Shown here one piece after another: positions 39,051 to 53,500 of a DNA stretch of 64,000 nucleotides. The stretch comes from Datnioides undecimradiatus (lineage: Eukaryota > Chordata > Actinopteri > Lobotiformes > Datnioididae). Numbering within the stretch: position 1 is the first letter of the stretch; the number at the start of each line of letters is the position of its first letter. The notes beneath the pieces were generated by a model. The model was given only the letters and a program-made list of their open reading frames with translations, had not been told where the DNA came from and did no database searches. The position numbers were made by a program, and so were the translations under genes. The stretch is taken from NCBI GenBank assembly GCA_008933995.1, contig WARS01000014.1, forward strand, positions 2,527,192-2,591,191, in the 5' to 3' direction.

Positions 39051-39600
39051 ATTATTTGACATTTTGGGAAATATGCACATTTGCTTTCTTGCCAAGCATC
39101 TGCATGGTGAATATGAAGCTGGAGTCAGTATACTGTTAGCCTAGCAGAAAGATGGAAAACAGCTAGCCAGGTAGCCAGAAAAGCCACAAAATCTGCCTTC
39201 CAGCACCTCTAAAGCTCACTATTTAGCATTTTGCATCTAGTTTTTAAATTCATACAGAAAAACAGAAGTTGTAAAAACAACAATTTTAGAGGGGGGGAAA
39301 TGCTGTTTCACAGGTGGTAGGGATCTTTCTTGGCCAGGCAGCCAACAGAGAATCCAGAAAGTTACTGATCCCAGCCAAGACATAGTCCGGTACATAATCC
39401 CCCCCAGCAAATTGTGTTTTGACACTATGGTTTTTGGTACGGATTACACAAACAAAGTATAATGTGATGATCGTTTAGATTTAGAGCTGCTTACCTTAGG
39501 ATAGAGCCCGGCTGCTGTTTCACCTTACATCCAGTTGTTGTGCTAAGCTAAGCTAACCTACTGTTGGCTGTAGCTTCATATTCACAGGCGCGCATATTTT
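39051..39600. mobile_element. Foldback-type non-autonomous element (about 540 bp)
   Basis: The two halves are diverged inverted copies. GTGAATATGAAGCT at 39107-39120 pairs perfectly with AGCTTCATATTCAC at 39572-39585. Inward from these, GTTAGCCTAGC…GAAAACAGCTAGCC mirrors the complement of GCTAAGCTAAGCTAACC…, and TTCTTGGCCAGGCAGCC mirrors the complement of the region around 39345-39385. I recognise phrases (TTTTGGGAAATATGC, GCACCTCTAAAGCTCACT) from a very common percomorph fish repeat. It has no transposase frame. The right tip is truncated or diverged relative to the left. Confidence 0.75.
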
Positions 39601-40503
39601 GTGTGTTGCCTTTCGGACTGGTTGTTGCACTCCACACGACGTTGGATGAGCTATAGCTACAGATAATGTGTGTGCAGTGCTGTTCTGGGTACAGCATAGG
39701 GATCAGAAAGTAGCGTGAAGGCCATTAAGACGCATGGCCTTTGATGTAGCAGTCGGGAAGAAAACTGCAGTGGATGCTTGTATTTACATGAATGTGAGAC
39801 ATCAACATCATTGATTTGGATTATCATAAACACTCAGTAACATAGTGAACCAGTCTAATTTTTGTCTAGACACAACACATCCTTAGAAACATTTTCTTCG
39901 CTGACCTTTACGCCCACCCAGAGAGTGCTTGCTCTGCACATGTTGCCCAGAAACAGAAACAGTCTCTTTACACCAGCGGCCTACACTGTGACTGAGCACA
40001 TGTGGCAAATGACATATGTTGTGAAGCGCAGACGAAAGAGCCCTTCCCAAATCTTCGCGAGTATTGTTGAGTATAGCTTTTGGGGTTGTTGGTGGTGGTG
40101 GTGCGTGAAAGGATGGTAAACAAAGCGACAGGCAGGCATGTTTTTGCAGACAGGCTATGGTCGAGAGAAGCTCCTCAGGTGATTGTAGTAGTGCCACACT
40201 TCTTGTCCTTGCAGGCTGTAATTCAGCTTGAAAGGTGTGACCGGGAAAAACTTGGCAGGGAAAGCTGGGAAAAAGAGGTTGAAACAGTGTACTGGGAGGA
40301 TCGAGACCATGACTGCAGTTGGAGAAAGCAAGAGGAGAAAGAATTAGATTAAGGAAAGTTTTAGAGGTTGCTGATATACAGCATAACTGTTAGTGTGAGT
40401 GTGTGTGAGTGAGAGAGGGAGACTTCTCCAGGCTATGGGGGTTGTACTGGGACATGCCACACAGTCCAGCTGTGTTGGAGGCACAGATGGAGGTTTGTTT
40501 ATG

Positions 40504-40572
40504 GCATGTGCATATGCATGCATGTGTGTGCACATATGCACAGAGTCTCTCACACACACACACACACACACA
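40504..40572. repeat. Alternating purine-pyrimidine tract plus (CA)n
   Basis: From 40504 to 40542 purines and pyrimidines alternate without a break for 39 bases (GCATGTGCATATGC… type), followed after a short gap by a pure CA run at 40551-40572. Such sequence is prone to left-handed Z-DNA. Confidence 0.85.
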
Positions 40573-41548
40573 TACTGTAGGCATATGCAGGCACACGCGC
40601 AGAAACAGACACTTCCTGTCTCCCTCTTCCCATTTGTCACTGAGTAAATCTCACTGTTTCGTACTAAAGCTCCCATGACACACTTCATCTTTCATCCAAA
40701 GTAAAGGTCATGGTAAAAAATATTGCCAGCTCACCCCGTGTCTCTTTGTGCAACCAGCTGACACAGTTTTAGAAAATACCATTTTTGAAATCTATTATGC
40801 AGGCTGGAATTTATGTAAAATGCAAAGAATAAATGGGGCATATTTGATAAGCGCCATGACTGTGCAAAAGCCCCCGAGAGAAACATGAGCCACCGTACTG
40901 TAACGTAATGGCGCGATTTCGAGGCCAGCAGGCCAGGCGGTCTCAGAGGCCAGTCGAGGTGGCTGGATGTGGGTCTCACTCACATAAGTAGTACAGTAAC
41001 GGCCCTGGATGAGGTTACATGCTCTGGGAACTGCAAGGCCTCCGAGAGGGGAGCGGGGACATCAGCAGAAGGGGCTGACTGACAGCAAAGTTCAGATAGA
41101 GACAGATGAGGCAGAAAGATAGAGAAACATGTTATGGTCTGACTCATGCTTCAAAATCTCTTGAGTTATTATTATTACCAACACTACATCATGAATTGTA
41201 ATTTCCATAAAACTAATATTAATTTTTACCACTGGTCCTAAATTAATTGCTACTACATTGCAGCAAAATACTGCCTGTCTTGCTGAAATTTAGCACTGAT
41301 GTATTGATGTACTTACATGTGTTTCAATGAAATACTTAAAATAATATCATAATAACCCATCCTGCATATGTTTTCTATGATTTCCTGAAGTCTTGTTGGA
41401 GTTGCTGGTGCAGTTTGCTGTAGTCACATGAGGTTAAAGCTGTTTCGTACAGCAAACACATGAAAGGCTGGAAGAATTCCAAAAGCCAAACCCTCCAAAG
41501 GGAACATTATTTTGACCTAATTTTCTGGCCATGAGATGCCCTCTGCTG

Positions 41549-41573
41549 TATTTATTTATTTATTTATTTATTT
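41549..41573. repeat. (TTTA)n microsatellite
   Basis: About six tetranucleotide units. Confidence 0.9.
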
Positions 41574-44500
41574 GCTCTAAAGTCAGGCTGAGCAGCCGAA
41601 GCTGTAATGAGATTCAAAACAGAAAACACAGAACACACTCTGAGGCAGATTCAACACAATGAATTTTTAATCAGAATATCAAAAGATCCTCTTAAACCCA
41701 ACCTGAGGAGAAGTGTTGCTGTCGGAGTGTTATTTGTCTTGGAATCAATGGCGCTGGCAGATGTTGTTTGATAAAACAACAGCTTTCCTCCCTCGCTACT
41801 GTGGTAGCCTCAAATCTCCATATATCTTTCACAAACACTGGGCGTTTGGCCATTTCAGCGGCATATACAGGGCCGGGATACATTTTAGATTCGGAAGGTC
41901 AGTAAATCACGTCATAGATTTACATTGGTACTTTTTAAAGATCTCCGCGGCACTGACAGTTATCAATCTCTTGTGGGGTGTTGAGACCTACTGTGGGGAT
42001 GCTGGATGGAGTCTTTGAAATTCTTATTGATTTCCTTTATCTATCGGCTCAATTTTCTGGGGTTGTGATAAATTGCAAGTGAGAAGAGGGATTAAGGTGA
42101 AATGATTATGGACAGACTGTCATGGCACCCTGACGATATCATCACATCACCTACAGGCTGCAGTTATTTCCCACAGATAACACAGCCAACATGGATGGGT
42201 ACTGTATATAGTGCTCTATTAACATGATCGCCGATGTTTTTCATTTAAAACATACTGCGGTGGATCTGCCAGACTGAGAGATATATAACTGCTCATGAAG
42301 CTTTAACTCTTAAATAGATTTTGTTGAAAATGTCATCTATAAACAATTTGCGCCGCAACTGAGCAATAAAAAAATGAAAGCATTAACCACCCAAAGAAGA
42401 ATAGCTTCAAGAATAATTTATGCAACACTGACCCATGTGGGAGCTTCATGGCAAACCCATGAATGCAAGGCGTAGATCAAGCCCCCCTCTTTTTCGTCAG
42501 CGCTCATGATGCAACATGACAGCCCGTCTCTGCTCTGCACATCTGTTCACCACTGTTCAAATAATAGGGTGGTTTCTGAACTATAAGTCACCAGTGACAG
42601 GCTAAGTCTGTGTTCTGTTATTGAAGATGATATCGGCGCTGCGTCGTGATGAACAAGAGGAGCTGGCTGACCATATAAAAAGCGGCGATAAACACTATGA
42701 GGGACCACACAGGAGGAGACGCACAAAATCCTCGTGGCGCATTGCAAGCATTCGTCGCCATGCTTCTGTGCGAGGAAAAACACTTTATGATAAGAAAAAG
42801 CCTGCACATGTGGTGCATTTTAAGTAAAAAGAACAGGAGGGTGGGGGGAGGAGGGGCAGGCCTCTATTGTGAACTATTCATTTCAGGTGCATCGGGGATA
42901 TGTCTGCCAGCAGCTCAGCTCCATGTGATGGCTGCTTTCCATTTTGTTTTCTCAATGAGCAAAACCTCTCAAGGAGAGTGGGATACGTCGTTTGTGGCAG
43001 CGATTATTTTTCATTTCCAAATGTCATTTACCCTCATGCACCGGTCGTGAACGGCACGGACCGGGCCGGCAACGAAGAAGAAGAAAGGATGAGCATTTTC
43101 AGAACTTGTCACTTGAAAAGATCTCTGACATTGCAGTCAGCATTTTTTACTTTTACTCCCCCCTCCCTGTCCTTCTCATTTCTATCTCTCTCTCTTCATA
43201 TATATATATTTAATCTCTCCCACAAAGCCCATTACCGCTATGTTCCTGCAGTCGTTGCAGTCACACTCAGCTAGCTATTGGCCATTCACTAGACTCCCCT
43301 ACAATACCCATAATCACTGAATCAGTAATCCCCTACTTGAGCTGGAATAGCACATCCGCATCGTGCCTCATCGGAAGTTGCTGCATTGGCCTGGCTTCAC
43401 TGGGTCCAAGAGAAAAAGAGGGAACTCTGTAGTCTTCCTCAAAAGGAGCTGCTGACTGCATTGTCCTAACCAAGGTCAGACAGCTTATGAAAGGAAACAC
43501 TTTTGAGCCTTTTATTATTTCTGAAGAGCCTGAAGAAAAGCGTTAATTGGCACCTATGTGCTGTCTAATCTTTTTGGTCCACTTGGACTGTGTTATCAGC
43601 TGTTTATTGTTTTTGCTTCCCTCTGTCTGCCTGTGTGTGGCGGAGTATATGTTCTGTGGGAAAGACAGTCAAAACTGAGGAGGACATCAGGGCGGTGTTG
43701 TGATGAATACAAAACATCAACAGGGAGTGTCACGATGTACTCTCCCAACTAGTAAATATTGGATCACAGTGCGACGGGGCTTCCAGCTTCCAGCTCTCCG
43801 TCTGCCGACTGAACAGATTGATCCGCACGTTTCTGGCCCGTTTCAAAAGAGGCAGTCGCGAGCTTAGCCCTGCCAAAGCTGCATGTCTGTGCAGAAACAA
43901 AGGCTCCATCATAACTGATTGCTTGTGACAGTTCACAGTCGCCGGGCCACTGAAGCATCATAACCTTGTGAAACTAGTGTACGGGCACTCTAGCATACAG
44001 GCTGAAGGAGAGGAGGAAGGAAAAAAAAAACAATATTAGCATATTCCTCGCAGTGATACAGAGATGCAAATAAGACACGCCGTGCCACGAATAGCCTCTG
44101 TGGTTAATATTAAACACATCTTATGTAATGAAAGACATAATGCAGACCAACACCTCTGGAGACAGGGTGGGTTTATACACAATTACTGCAACTGTGATTG
44201 CAGCTGGAGATTGAAGACCTGAGCAATGTCAGAGCAGGATCTGTTGATGTGCCGGAATAAACTGCTGATGACACTGAAACAGAAATGTCTTCCGGCGGCC
44301 CTGAGGAGTCAACCCAAGCCACTCAAATCACTGTATCTGTGTTGTCACACCCGACAAGCGCCAATATATTTCCGATTGTTCACTGGTTCACATTGAACGT
44401 GCGAGTTTAATTGAATCTGCATGAGTGCCGTAAAGAGCACAGTGATAGTCAAATGGCCGTGAATAATATGCTTGGAATAATTCGGTTGTAGGCGACTATA

Positions 44501-47500
44501 AAGCTCCAAGGTGCTTTGACTCATCCACTGCTTGGTCGTCACGGAGGCGGTTGCCGTCATCTGTTCATCAGTTTATCAGTTTATCCAGCCTCAGTGATTA
44601 GGATGTTTTTATAGGTGTGAAGGAGACAAATGTCTCAGTGCGACATGGCGGAGTTGTCTTTACTTTACATGCGTCTTACCGTGGCACTCCTGTCCTTAGT
44701 ACTCACTATCCCCATGAGTGAGAATTAAGTGAACATGATGTGCTCGCTCAACCATGACCCTCCTCTGTTTCTCCCTCCAATGGTTAATTCGGAGAGTGCT
44801 GTTGTGTGGCTCTTGCCATTTCACACATGGCTACATAAAACCTGTGGGCGGCCGCTCCCGGGCCGCTGTCCGTGTTTGTGTGTCCATGCATGACACTGTG
44901 ATGAAATATTGAAGTGTTCTATCATCGACCATTGGCTCGCCGCCGGCACGATTCCCGTCCCTTAATTTTATTTTTTCCTTCCTTCTTTTATCTCAGTGGC
45001 GTGGCTTTATTTTGCTCGGTGTGGCGTGCAGATCAGGAAGGCAAACCTCATCTGGACCCATGACAGAGCTAATCCATCGCAGCTGCAGAATGAAAAGGCC
45101 GTTTGGAGTGAATCCATTCCAAAGGCCTCAATGGGAAGCTTCTCTCAGATGCCGGTGCCCTTTGCAGCCCTGACAGTGCTAGAATATGATGAAAAAGGAC
45201 TTGGGAGAGTTCAGTGGCTTAGCTATGTTTATGAGAGAGTGGAACAGTGGAGGAGTGAGGCACAGGGCTGGAGATGGAGAGATGAAGTGACCAACCACTG
45301 TGTTTGTGTAAGTCAGCATGTGTGATATGAACTGGATTGTGAGTATGTAGCACTACAGCTCTTCCTTCATCTCTCTGCACATTCACGTCTTTTATACTGA
45401 GCTGAAACAAACTGGCGGTCCGGCTGTCTGAGGATGTATGACGTTTTATCCTTCCTGTGGATGGACTGCATACATTCAGTATTAGACCCACAACGGCTAT
45501 AACGTGGCCAGTGGCCAGCAGTGGCCTGACGTCCGCTTTGAAATTAACGTACCATAAAGGAAAGTACAATATGTGTGCACCTTGCTCTTTCTAGTGTAAA
45601 TGGACTGAATAACTTTCTTAAATATGTCAAGGGCACAGAGACGTCTCATCAGTTCCTTTGCTTTTTTTCCCCCTCAACACTTTGTGCAATGTATTTTCCT
45701 CCTACCCATTGTAGTGCTGCTGCCGCTGCTTCTGCTGCTACTGTAGGCCCATCCCTAAGCTGTAAGGGGATAAACTTTGGGTCTTTTATGCATAAAGAAG
45801 CTTAAGTTTGGAATTTGCTCTCAAGTGGCCGAAGTTTGTGAAAAGTCAGTGAACATTTCACTCCCAATTTCAGGGGGTTTGTCTCAGAATAAAGCTTTTT
45901 AGCCCTAGGATGCCCTGTAACTGAATGAAACATTTAGGTGTAATGAAGACCCTTGTTGCATGATGACTTTCCTATTATAGAGGTTGTGCGGCAGCCACGT
46001 TATTTTCTCAAACCATCAAAGAATGAAATAAGCACAAAAGGCAGGTACAGTTCAAAATGTGAAACTTTAGCTGTCAGTCTATTCCCCCACTTACCAACAG
46101 TGGTATATGTGCTTTATGTGGTATCGAAACAACCATTGAGATTTCTGTCTCCACCCCTGCACAGTGGAAGTGACTATAATGTTCCTTTTACTCCGGATAA
46201 CCTAGAAAGCTTTCTGTTAATTACATCTAGATTTTGAATCACAGTTTGCCTGCATAATATCAACAATATGTGTGCTTACGTTTAGTTACCTCAAAATGAA
46301 GTTGTGGTTAATCCTGCATAAGCTTTGGTTTGTTTACAGTCTGTGTGACTGGCTGACTGTTGTGCCCTTGGAGTTGTGATAAACCATAGTTTCCTCTCAG
46401 TCACATTTATAATGACTATGTCTAAAAGGACTTTCAAGGCTGCGTTAAAGTGACGCCCGTGGATTATCTGAATAATCAAGACACTGTAAATACATGATTT
46501 GAGTGAAATGTAGCACCATGAACAGATTTCCATTCACATCCGTCGTACGGGGCACAGCAGAAGCAAAACAAGTAATATGTGCAAATAATAAACTTATTGT
46601 ATGACCTAGATTTCATCAGAGGGTTTTGAACAAATATTCTGTTTAGTAATTAGGTAAACTGACCTTCAGATGCAAAATTGAATGGCACATTTAGCTTAAA
46701 AGTTAATGTCACTTCCCAGTGTTTTGCTTTGGCTGATCCCATCCATTTCAGGGTCTTTATCGCGCTGTCATGACACTGATATCTCTAAACCTGGGACTTA
46801 CAGTGACTTGACTATGCTGCAGCACAGTGACCATATCAGACTGCCACCAAATTAGACTGAAATTTGTCTTTATTGGCGTTAGAGCCCAGCACATATCCAG
46901 GCAATGAGGGGTCCACTGAGAATAAAACGGAGCACATCTTTTCATCTAACGTGAGAAAAGTTTTTGCTGTCCTCATGCTTTATGAAATGACTCTAAAGTG
47001 AAGCCCCTTGCTGAAGATCTTTATTGGGTTTTTTTGTGGGGGAATTTGCTTTAGAAAAGTAAGGTGGGTAAGGCATATTCAGGGGTCCATTTGCTGGGGA
47101 CCTGGCATATATAGGATAACAGCTCACTCGCCGTCGTAGCCCTCTGTTTTTCATCTCTCTCCCTCTCCCACCTCCAGCATTATCATTCAGGGACGGAGCG
47201 CCATCTCAGCAAGGGCACTAATAAGATGAAAAGTGGCACTGGACTCTACATACTTAACCAGGCCTGGATTGAGGCTGAGAAGGAGAGGGAATTCTTTACG
47301 TGATGTCTTCAAGGTTAAACAACTGGTCCCATCTCCTGCCCTCATTCACTTATTCTATTATTCTTCTGAGAAAGGCAAAGAGCTGGAAGAGACCAGTCCT
47401 GGAGAAGTGCTGTTTTGAAATTCAGCCCTGTAATCAAGCCTCACAATGCAAATCCCTTAATGGCGGGGCTCGTCGCCATAGGATATGAATTGTGACGTGT

Positions 47501-49838
47501 AATTTGATTAGTGACACCGGGGGCAAAGGCTTACTTTACATGCGCAGGGAGTGGACCTCGTGAGAGTGGCAGATAGGCATCCCCTTTTGGTGGCCCTACG
47601 CGGCACACTCTTGGCTTTGCATGTGCATGTGAGCCAAGCACGACACACACACAGATCAGAAATCTCCCTAAAGGACAGAAACAACCAGTCAGGAAGCATT
47701 AAAATCAGATGATTTGCACTCCAGCTGGAATATGGAAATTTCAAGAGTCATTGCTGCTCTGTCTGGGAGCTGAGGGAAAGAGAAAATGACAAACAGAAAC
47801 TAGTTTACCAAGCGAGACTGAAGAACAGATAGAATTGATGTATACAGGAGGGCAGGACAAACAAACCAGCATTTTGACATTGATGGAAAAATATATGTGC
47901 CTGCCAGGTATCCGCAAAGTTTACTCTGCTCGTTGTTGTTTTTTTTTCTTTTTCAATCATCCAAATAAGAGCAGGAACAAGAGAGGTTTTCAGCTGCCAG
48001 GTATTTCCCCCCGCTGTGTAGAATTGGATTTAAAACAAGTCAGTGAGGTGTGGCACTCCGTACCTGAAATATCGCCATAAATCTTTCCCCAGCTCAGCCC
48101 AGCTCTCCTGGCGTCAAGTCCAATAATGTGGAGGCATTTAAACTATATTTTAATCTCTTTGATATGGCTGAGAGTTTTCTCCTTTGTGTCTTAAAGGCAT
48201 CTGTCATGGAGTCCTAAAGTGAACTGCTTCCTCTGATTCAGCAAAGCTAATCTTCCCTGTTTGTTGTGAAGGCAGAAGCCCAGACCACTTCTGACAGCAA
48301 CAGTTTGAATGTTTGCTGTTGTGGTCTGACACGTTGAACTCTGTCTCCCTCGTTCCTTTTCGCAGCTGTCCTGGGCGCCCCTCCTCTCTCTAGCACGTCT
48401 CACTCCCGGCACAGAGATGGTGATTAGACCTCGTGTGTTAGGACACGTCGGCGCACCCTCAGCGCCTGTCCATCCTCATGCAGCCGCTGCGTGATCCGCG
48501 CCCCTCTTCATCAGTGATCCCCGTGCTCCTCCTCGCTTCATGCTCCATTCTCTTCCCTTCCTCCATATTCATCTGTATAGAAGAGCACGCTTTAGGCCCG
48601 CAGTGCTGATTGGGAGGATTAGTGGTGTGTGAGGGACTTTGTCACCAGCTTTCTTGGAAATCCAATTACAGAATATCATAAGCCTTACATGTTTCATACT
48701 CTGCTGAATCCTCCTTAAAAATGCATACAGTCACACTCAAAGGGTCAGCGTTTAGCAGCTGTCCTCGCTGTGTGCTGTGGTGACATGTTCCTGAAGGTGA
48801 GAGGAGTGATCATCTTTGAAAGGATAAGACGAGTCTTGTAGCACTCCTCTCGCCTCTGCATTGCAGCAAATGGTGGACCGCATGAGCCTGTCGAAGAAGG
48901 GATTGTTATTTGTTCAGCGTGATGGGCCGGGATCTGGGAGTGCAGCTCTCGAGGTGAAGCGAGGGGCCAAGGGTTTAGGTTTGTTATCTGCTCGCATAGA
49001 TAGTCCTTAATTGCATGTGTCAAGGAAATGACATGCAGCGGACGAGGGCATGCAAAGTGGGATTTCTGCATGTATCAGTTGAGTCCTATCAAACTGATTT
49101 TCCCCAGAGTTATTCAGCAAACCATCCAATCTGGTTGCTGCCATCACAACACTGTTATCTGCACTGCTGAAATGGCCCAACGTATTGAACATTTGAACAG
49201 CATTCTTGTTCAAACCTGCTGCTCTTTTGCTCTGCATAGTGATTTTTGTTTGGTCGAACAGAGGGCATTGCCGTGACAGTGAAGACGTCATCGCATGGGT
49301 CGGTCCTCTGGCGTGTCTGTGGTCTGTGCTTGACCCACGTAGAGCTACTGAGCCCTGGGTGTTGCGGTGTGTTCAAACAAAAGCGAGATGGTAAGACCTT
49401 GAAGGTGAAAATATCTGTCAGAAGGAGATGGAGTTAAGAGTCATCGAATCCCTTGGGGATCGCTCACCAGCCACTCTCACAAGTGCACGACTATATCATC
49501 AAGATAGCAGGTGGAGAGGAGGAAGGAGCTGCTGCTTGAAGGGCTGCAGAGTAAAACAAGTGAGGAAAGAGAATAGCTAATGAACCACGGTGATCGGGAG
49601 ATACGTGCTCGTGGGCCACATCTGACCTCAGTAACTCTGGTCCCCAGCTCAGTTTCATCTTCAGGCCACTACATACACGGTAATTTGCAGCGGGCAAACC
49701 TTTGATGTGTCAGGCATTATTAATGATGAAACAAAGGTTCTTATAGCCGACCGTGGATGGAACTTAATCCTGTAATTTTTAACCCTAAGTATAGAAGGCA
49801 AAGATGTGCCTATAAATAAAACTATATATATATGCTTT

Positions 49839-49840
<2 letters not shown>

Positions 49841-49892
<52 letters not shown>
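49841..49892. repeat. (GT)n microsatellite
   Basis: Twenty-six uninterrupted GT units, preceded by a short AT run at about 49823-49833. Confidence 0.97.
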
Positions 49893-49895
<3 letters not shown>

Positions 49896-50067
49896 TACAC
49901 GGGTAACTGTGATTAAATGGCAATAAGCAAATCTGATTGAAACTTTATATGAACCCTTGAGGAAGTATTGAAGTAGAAATATTTAAACATTATAAATAAC
50001 ACAAATATAATTGAATATGTTTAGTATTAGAGTGTCAAAAACACTAACAGATATGGCAGATAGTAGT

Positions 50068-50545
50068 AGGGCTGGGTGATGTTATCACCATAAAAATGTT
50101 AGAGATAATTATCATGATACATTTCAAGTATTATAGTATTTCTTTCCAGTTTGAAGGCTGATTGATGCTGCTCAAAGCTGAAAGGTGAAAGTTGAAGGAA
50201 TCAGCTGGCTGTGACAGCTGATGGTAATTGTGTTTATAAACTGTTTTTTTATGGTAACTGCTGTCCTTTTCAAATGTTAACCTGCCTATGTTTAGCTATT
50301 CCTCTACCTCCTGTAGCAATAAGGGCACATGCAATAAACGTAGTTGTATTTTATGGAGGTGAGACTAAATGAATTAGAAGTGCATCTCTGCATCACAGGA
50401 AGGAATCATTATCTGCTGTGCTGTAGTTAGTCAGCCCCCAGTGTAAACCAACTCAGCCCCTCAGTGTAGTTATATTGGACATCTACTGATGAAAAATTAT
50501 ATCAAAATAATTAGCATTATCATTTTAATCGCTCACCTCTAAGTA
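50068..50545. mobile_element. Probable non-autonomous element with GGGCTGGGTGAT end
   Basis: The left end TAGGGCTGGGTGATGTTATC and the right end ATCGCTCACCTCTA are diverged inverted repeats. This matches a fish family whose ends read GGGCTGGGCGAT…ATCGCCCAGCCC. The flanks GATAGTAG and AGTAGTAG are similar (6 of 8), possibly a decayed 8-bp target-site duplication. Nothing in it codes for protein. Confidence 0.5.
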
Positions 50546-53500
50546 GTAGCAGATGTCTTCTTCAACCCTTCATTTCTCTGTGGGCTTCGTTTCTCTGCGG
50601 TCTCTCTCCTGCTCTTTTTTAAGCATTTCAATCCTTGTTACAAAAGTTCTTAAAATAATTATTTACACCATGATTGCTGCCAAACTATTGTAATTCAGTC
50701 ACATCTCAATATTGTCCAGAAACACTCTGTTTAATTATGATATTGGGTCCATTTAAAAAGCAGACATTTCTAGTTTGCATAAGTAATCCTTCCTTGGCTT
50801 ACTTTGGCAAACGTGCATAGATTTGATGAAGAGAATCATATCATGTCGTTCAGAAGTGATTTCTCAGCTTTCTTGCTAACTGAGCAGAGGTCCAGTCACA
50901 TCTTCTCAGGACTGTTTGAGGTTGTAGATGAACCCTTATCAGAATTCTTTGATGCCGTGTGGTATAGAATAAGTGGTTTTCCTATGGATGCCTTTTAGGT
51001 CCAATTCTTGAAGCTTCAAAGAGAATGTAAATCATGCTAACTAGAGTCTAAATTTTATGCTTTCGCGCAGATTTCCATAATGTCCTTCTGAATTGGATAC
51101 ACTACTCTGCATTGAGCAGAGAAAAAAGAAAAAAAAACAGCAGAAATGTCCTTTAATTCCTTCGCTGAGGATGTCAGACTAGTTACCTGGGAACTATACA
51201 GCTCTGTGAACATGTTTTCTGTTAGATTAAACTGTGATCAGATTGACTCAAATCTAAATACTACATAAACTTATGTCAGTGCTATAGTTATAAGGGCTTG
51301 CAGTTTTCTATGCGTTAGATAATGTTACAGCTTGCTTGTTTTTCACAAATGACTCCAGTCATATTTTAAAGTTGTCTACAAGCCATGTGGTGGGCTTCAT
51401 GTGTTGGGGGGGTGTAGGGGTGTCAAAAACATAACTTGTTTTGATTTTAAAACCTTTCCATCGCTTTTCGTAAAAATTAGCCTGTGTTATTTCTGACCTT
51501 CCATTTGGATGAAATTTGTAACTGGGAGCAGAAATCTCACACATGCGACAGCCATATTGGAATGAGAGTATGTTACTTCTAATAGTTGCCCGGACTCTGG
51601 AGAAATGTGCTTCTCGATTGTGTGGAGGCCGCATTAGAGGCAGCGACTCTTTGAAAGAGACAAACTAATTTGAGCCATTAAAGTTACTGGCCAGTAACCT
51701 TTTTGATGTGACTTTTACTAATGCATCTAGCTGTTTACAACCTAGCTCTATCCACTGGAGATATACAATAAAATGTACGCATCCATTTTTTAGATATTAA
51801 ATCTATGCATCATTTACTGCAGCTTTACATACAGCGAGATATTTGTTTATCTTTTAGATGGAGTTTATAACATAGTACATATATTTCTTGACAATAAGTA
51901 CATAATCACCAACAAAATAAAACAGATTACAATTGTAGATCTGCATTATGACAGAGTTTGACTTCAGGAGCTATGGAGGTTAGAAACCTGTGCTCAGTAT
52001 GTGGGATGCTGATCTCTTGGTGTGTGAGCTCCAGGCTAACAGGCCTCGGTGACAGAGCATCCCCAGGCCAGGCTCCTTATCCCCTCTCATCCATCATACA
52101 CTCTAGCAGTCAAACACACAGGTACATGTGTATAAAGAGACACATACAGATGGACCTCTGAATGGATTCCCAACACTGGCTGGATGAGCATGGCTGTAAT
52201 CGATGGTATCACCTTTTTTGCTTCAGATTATTACAGTAGATGGTGTAGATGATTGTAGTTTGTAAACAAACAAAAATCTGTTTATTTTCAGTGTCACTCA
52301 CCAAAACACACTTTGTGCATCCTTGAGGTCCAACAGACATGTTCGTCCTTCCTTTTAAAACATTTGCAAAGCAGATATTTTGGAACATTTTGTTTAGATG
52401 CTTGTTTACTTGCTGGCAGTCTTCGTCATCTTGGCTTTTTGCTGGCGCATTGCTGTGTTTCTCAGCCCATTACTGCCACTGCTAATCAGTGGAATAGTGT
52501 TAAACCACTGCACAACAGGACTGTGTATCCAGTCACCTGTATGTGTACACTAAAAAATGTGCTTCCTAGCGCTATGAGTGGTCAGAAGTATTTTTAAATT
52601 GCCTTTTGCAAATCTGAGTGAGGGATAATATTTGGTGTTATAGCCTTATTCCTCTGATCAAGCTCAGTTTGTTGCCCTTCTATCTCCCTCACCCCTGTCA
52701 TGCCTCCTTTACCACTATCTAATAAAATCAGAAACACACCCCTCAAAAATGTGTCATATCAAAATCTTAATATTCTTTAGTAAATGTCATAAAATGAGAC
52801 ATTTGTAAATAAAATTGGTGCATTGCAGTAACAACAACTTTAATATGATTTTTGTCTGGAGTCAAAAAAAAACAAACTGCGGATTTTATGTGAACAATGA
52901 CATGATGGTGTTGTAAGCAAGAGGGCTGTTAGATTTGGCCTGCCAGATGTTTTTTTTTCCAACAAACAATTAAAAATGAATTTAGAAAATACATGATAAC
53001 AATTGCTTATTAGGATTTTTTTTTATTTTTGGTGAGGTAAAAAATGTTCTTTTAATTTGTGGGATGCCTAATTTTTATTTAATTTTTCACGAGCTGAGCA
53101 CACCAAGCAGAGTGACAGGCAGGCAAGGGAACTATTGGGGTACTGCTTTCAATTTCATCTTAATCAATACAACACAAAAGGTGTTTGCTATTGGCCCACG
53201 GCTCACCGTTAAATTTGCATTTTGTCCCCGCAAGAAAAAGATTTGGGCATCCCTGGTCACGAGTCATATAACCTGTCGACTGAAAGTTAATTAACAACAG
53301 TGTTAAAACACACTCTGACCTAATACCATCTACAGGCTACATTTACTATACGTAGTAAAGGTGTGTTTGTATTTTCTCCCTCCGCAGTGTGTGCATTGAT
53401 GTCATTTAACCCAGCACATAATTTGAAGTTTAAATAGGTGCTCGACGTTCATGGAGCAGGACGAGTAACAGCTTCCTTTTAACGTTTCGCAGCACCGTTG

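Noticed and set aside
42838..42860. G-rich string as a possible G-quadruplex
   Set aside because: Only three adequate G runs with usable loops; does not meet the four-run rule.
44868..44885. GCTGTCCGTG half of an RE1 site in intron 2
   Set aside because: Only one half-site is present; the following bases do not fit GGTGCTGA.
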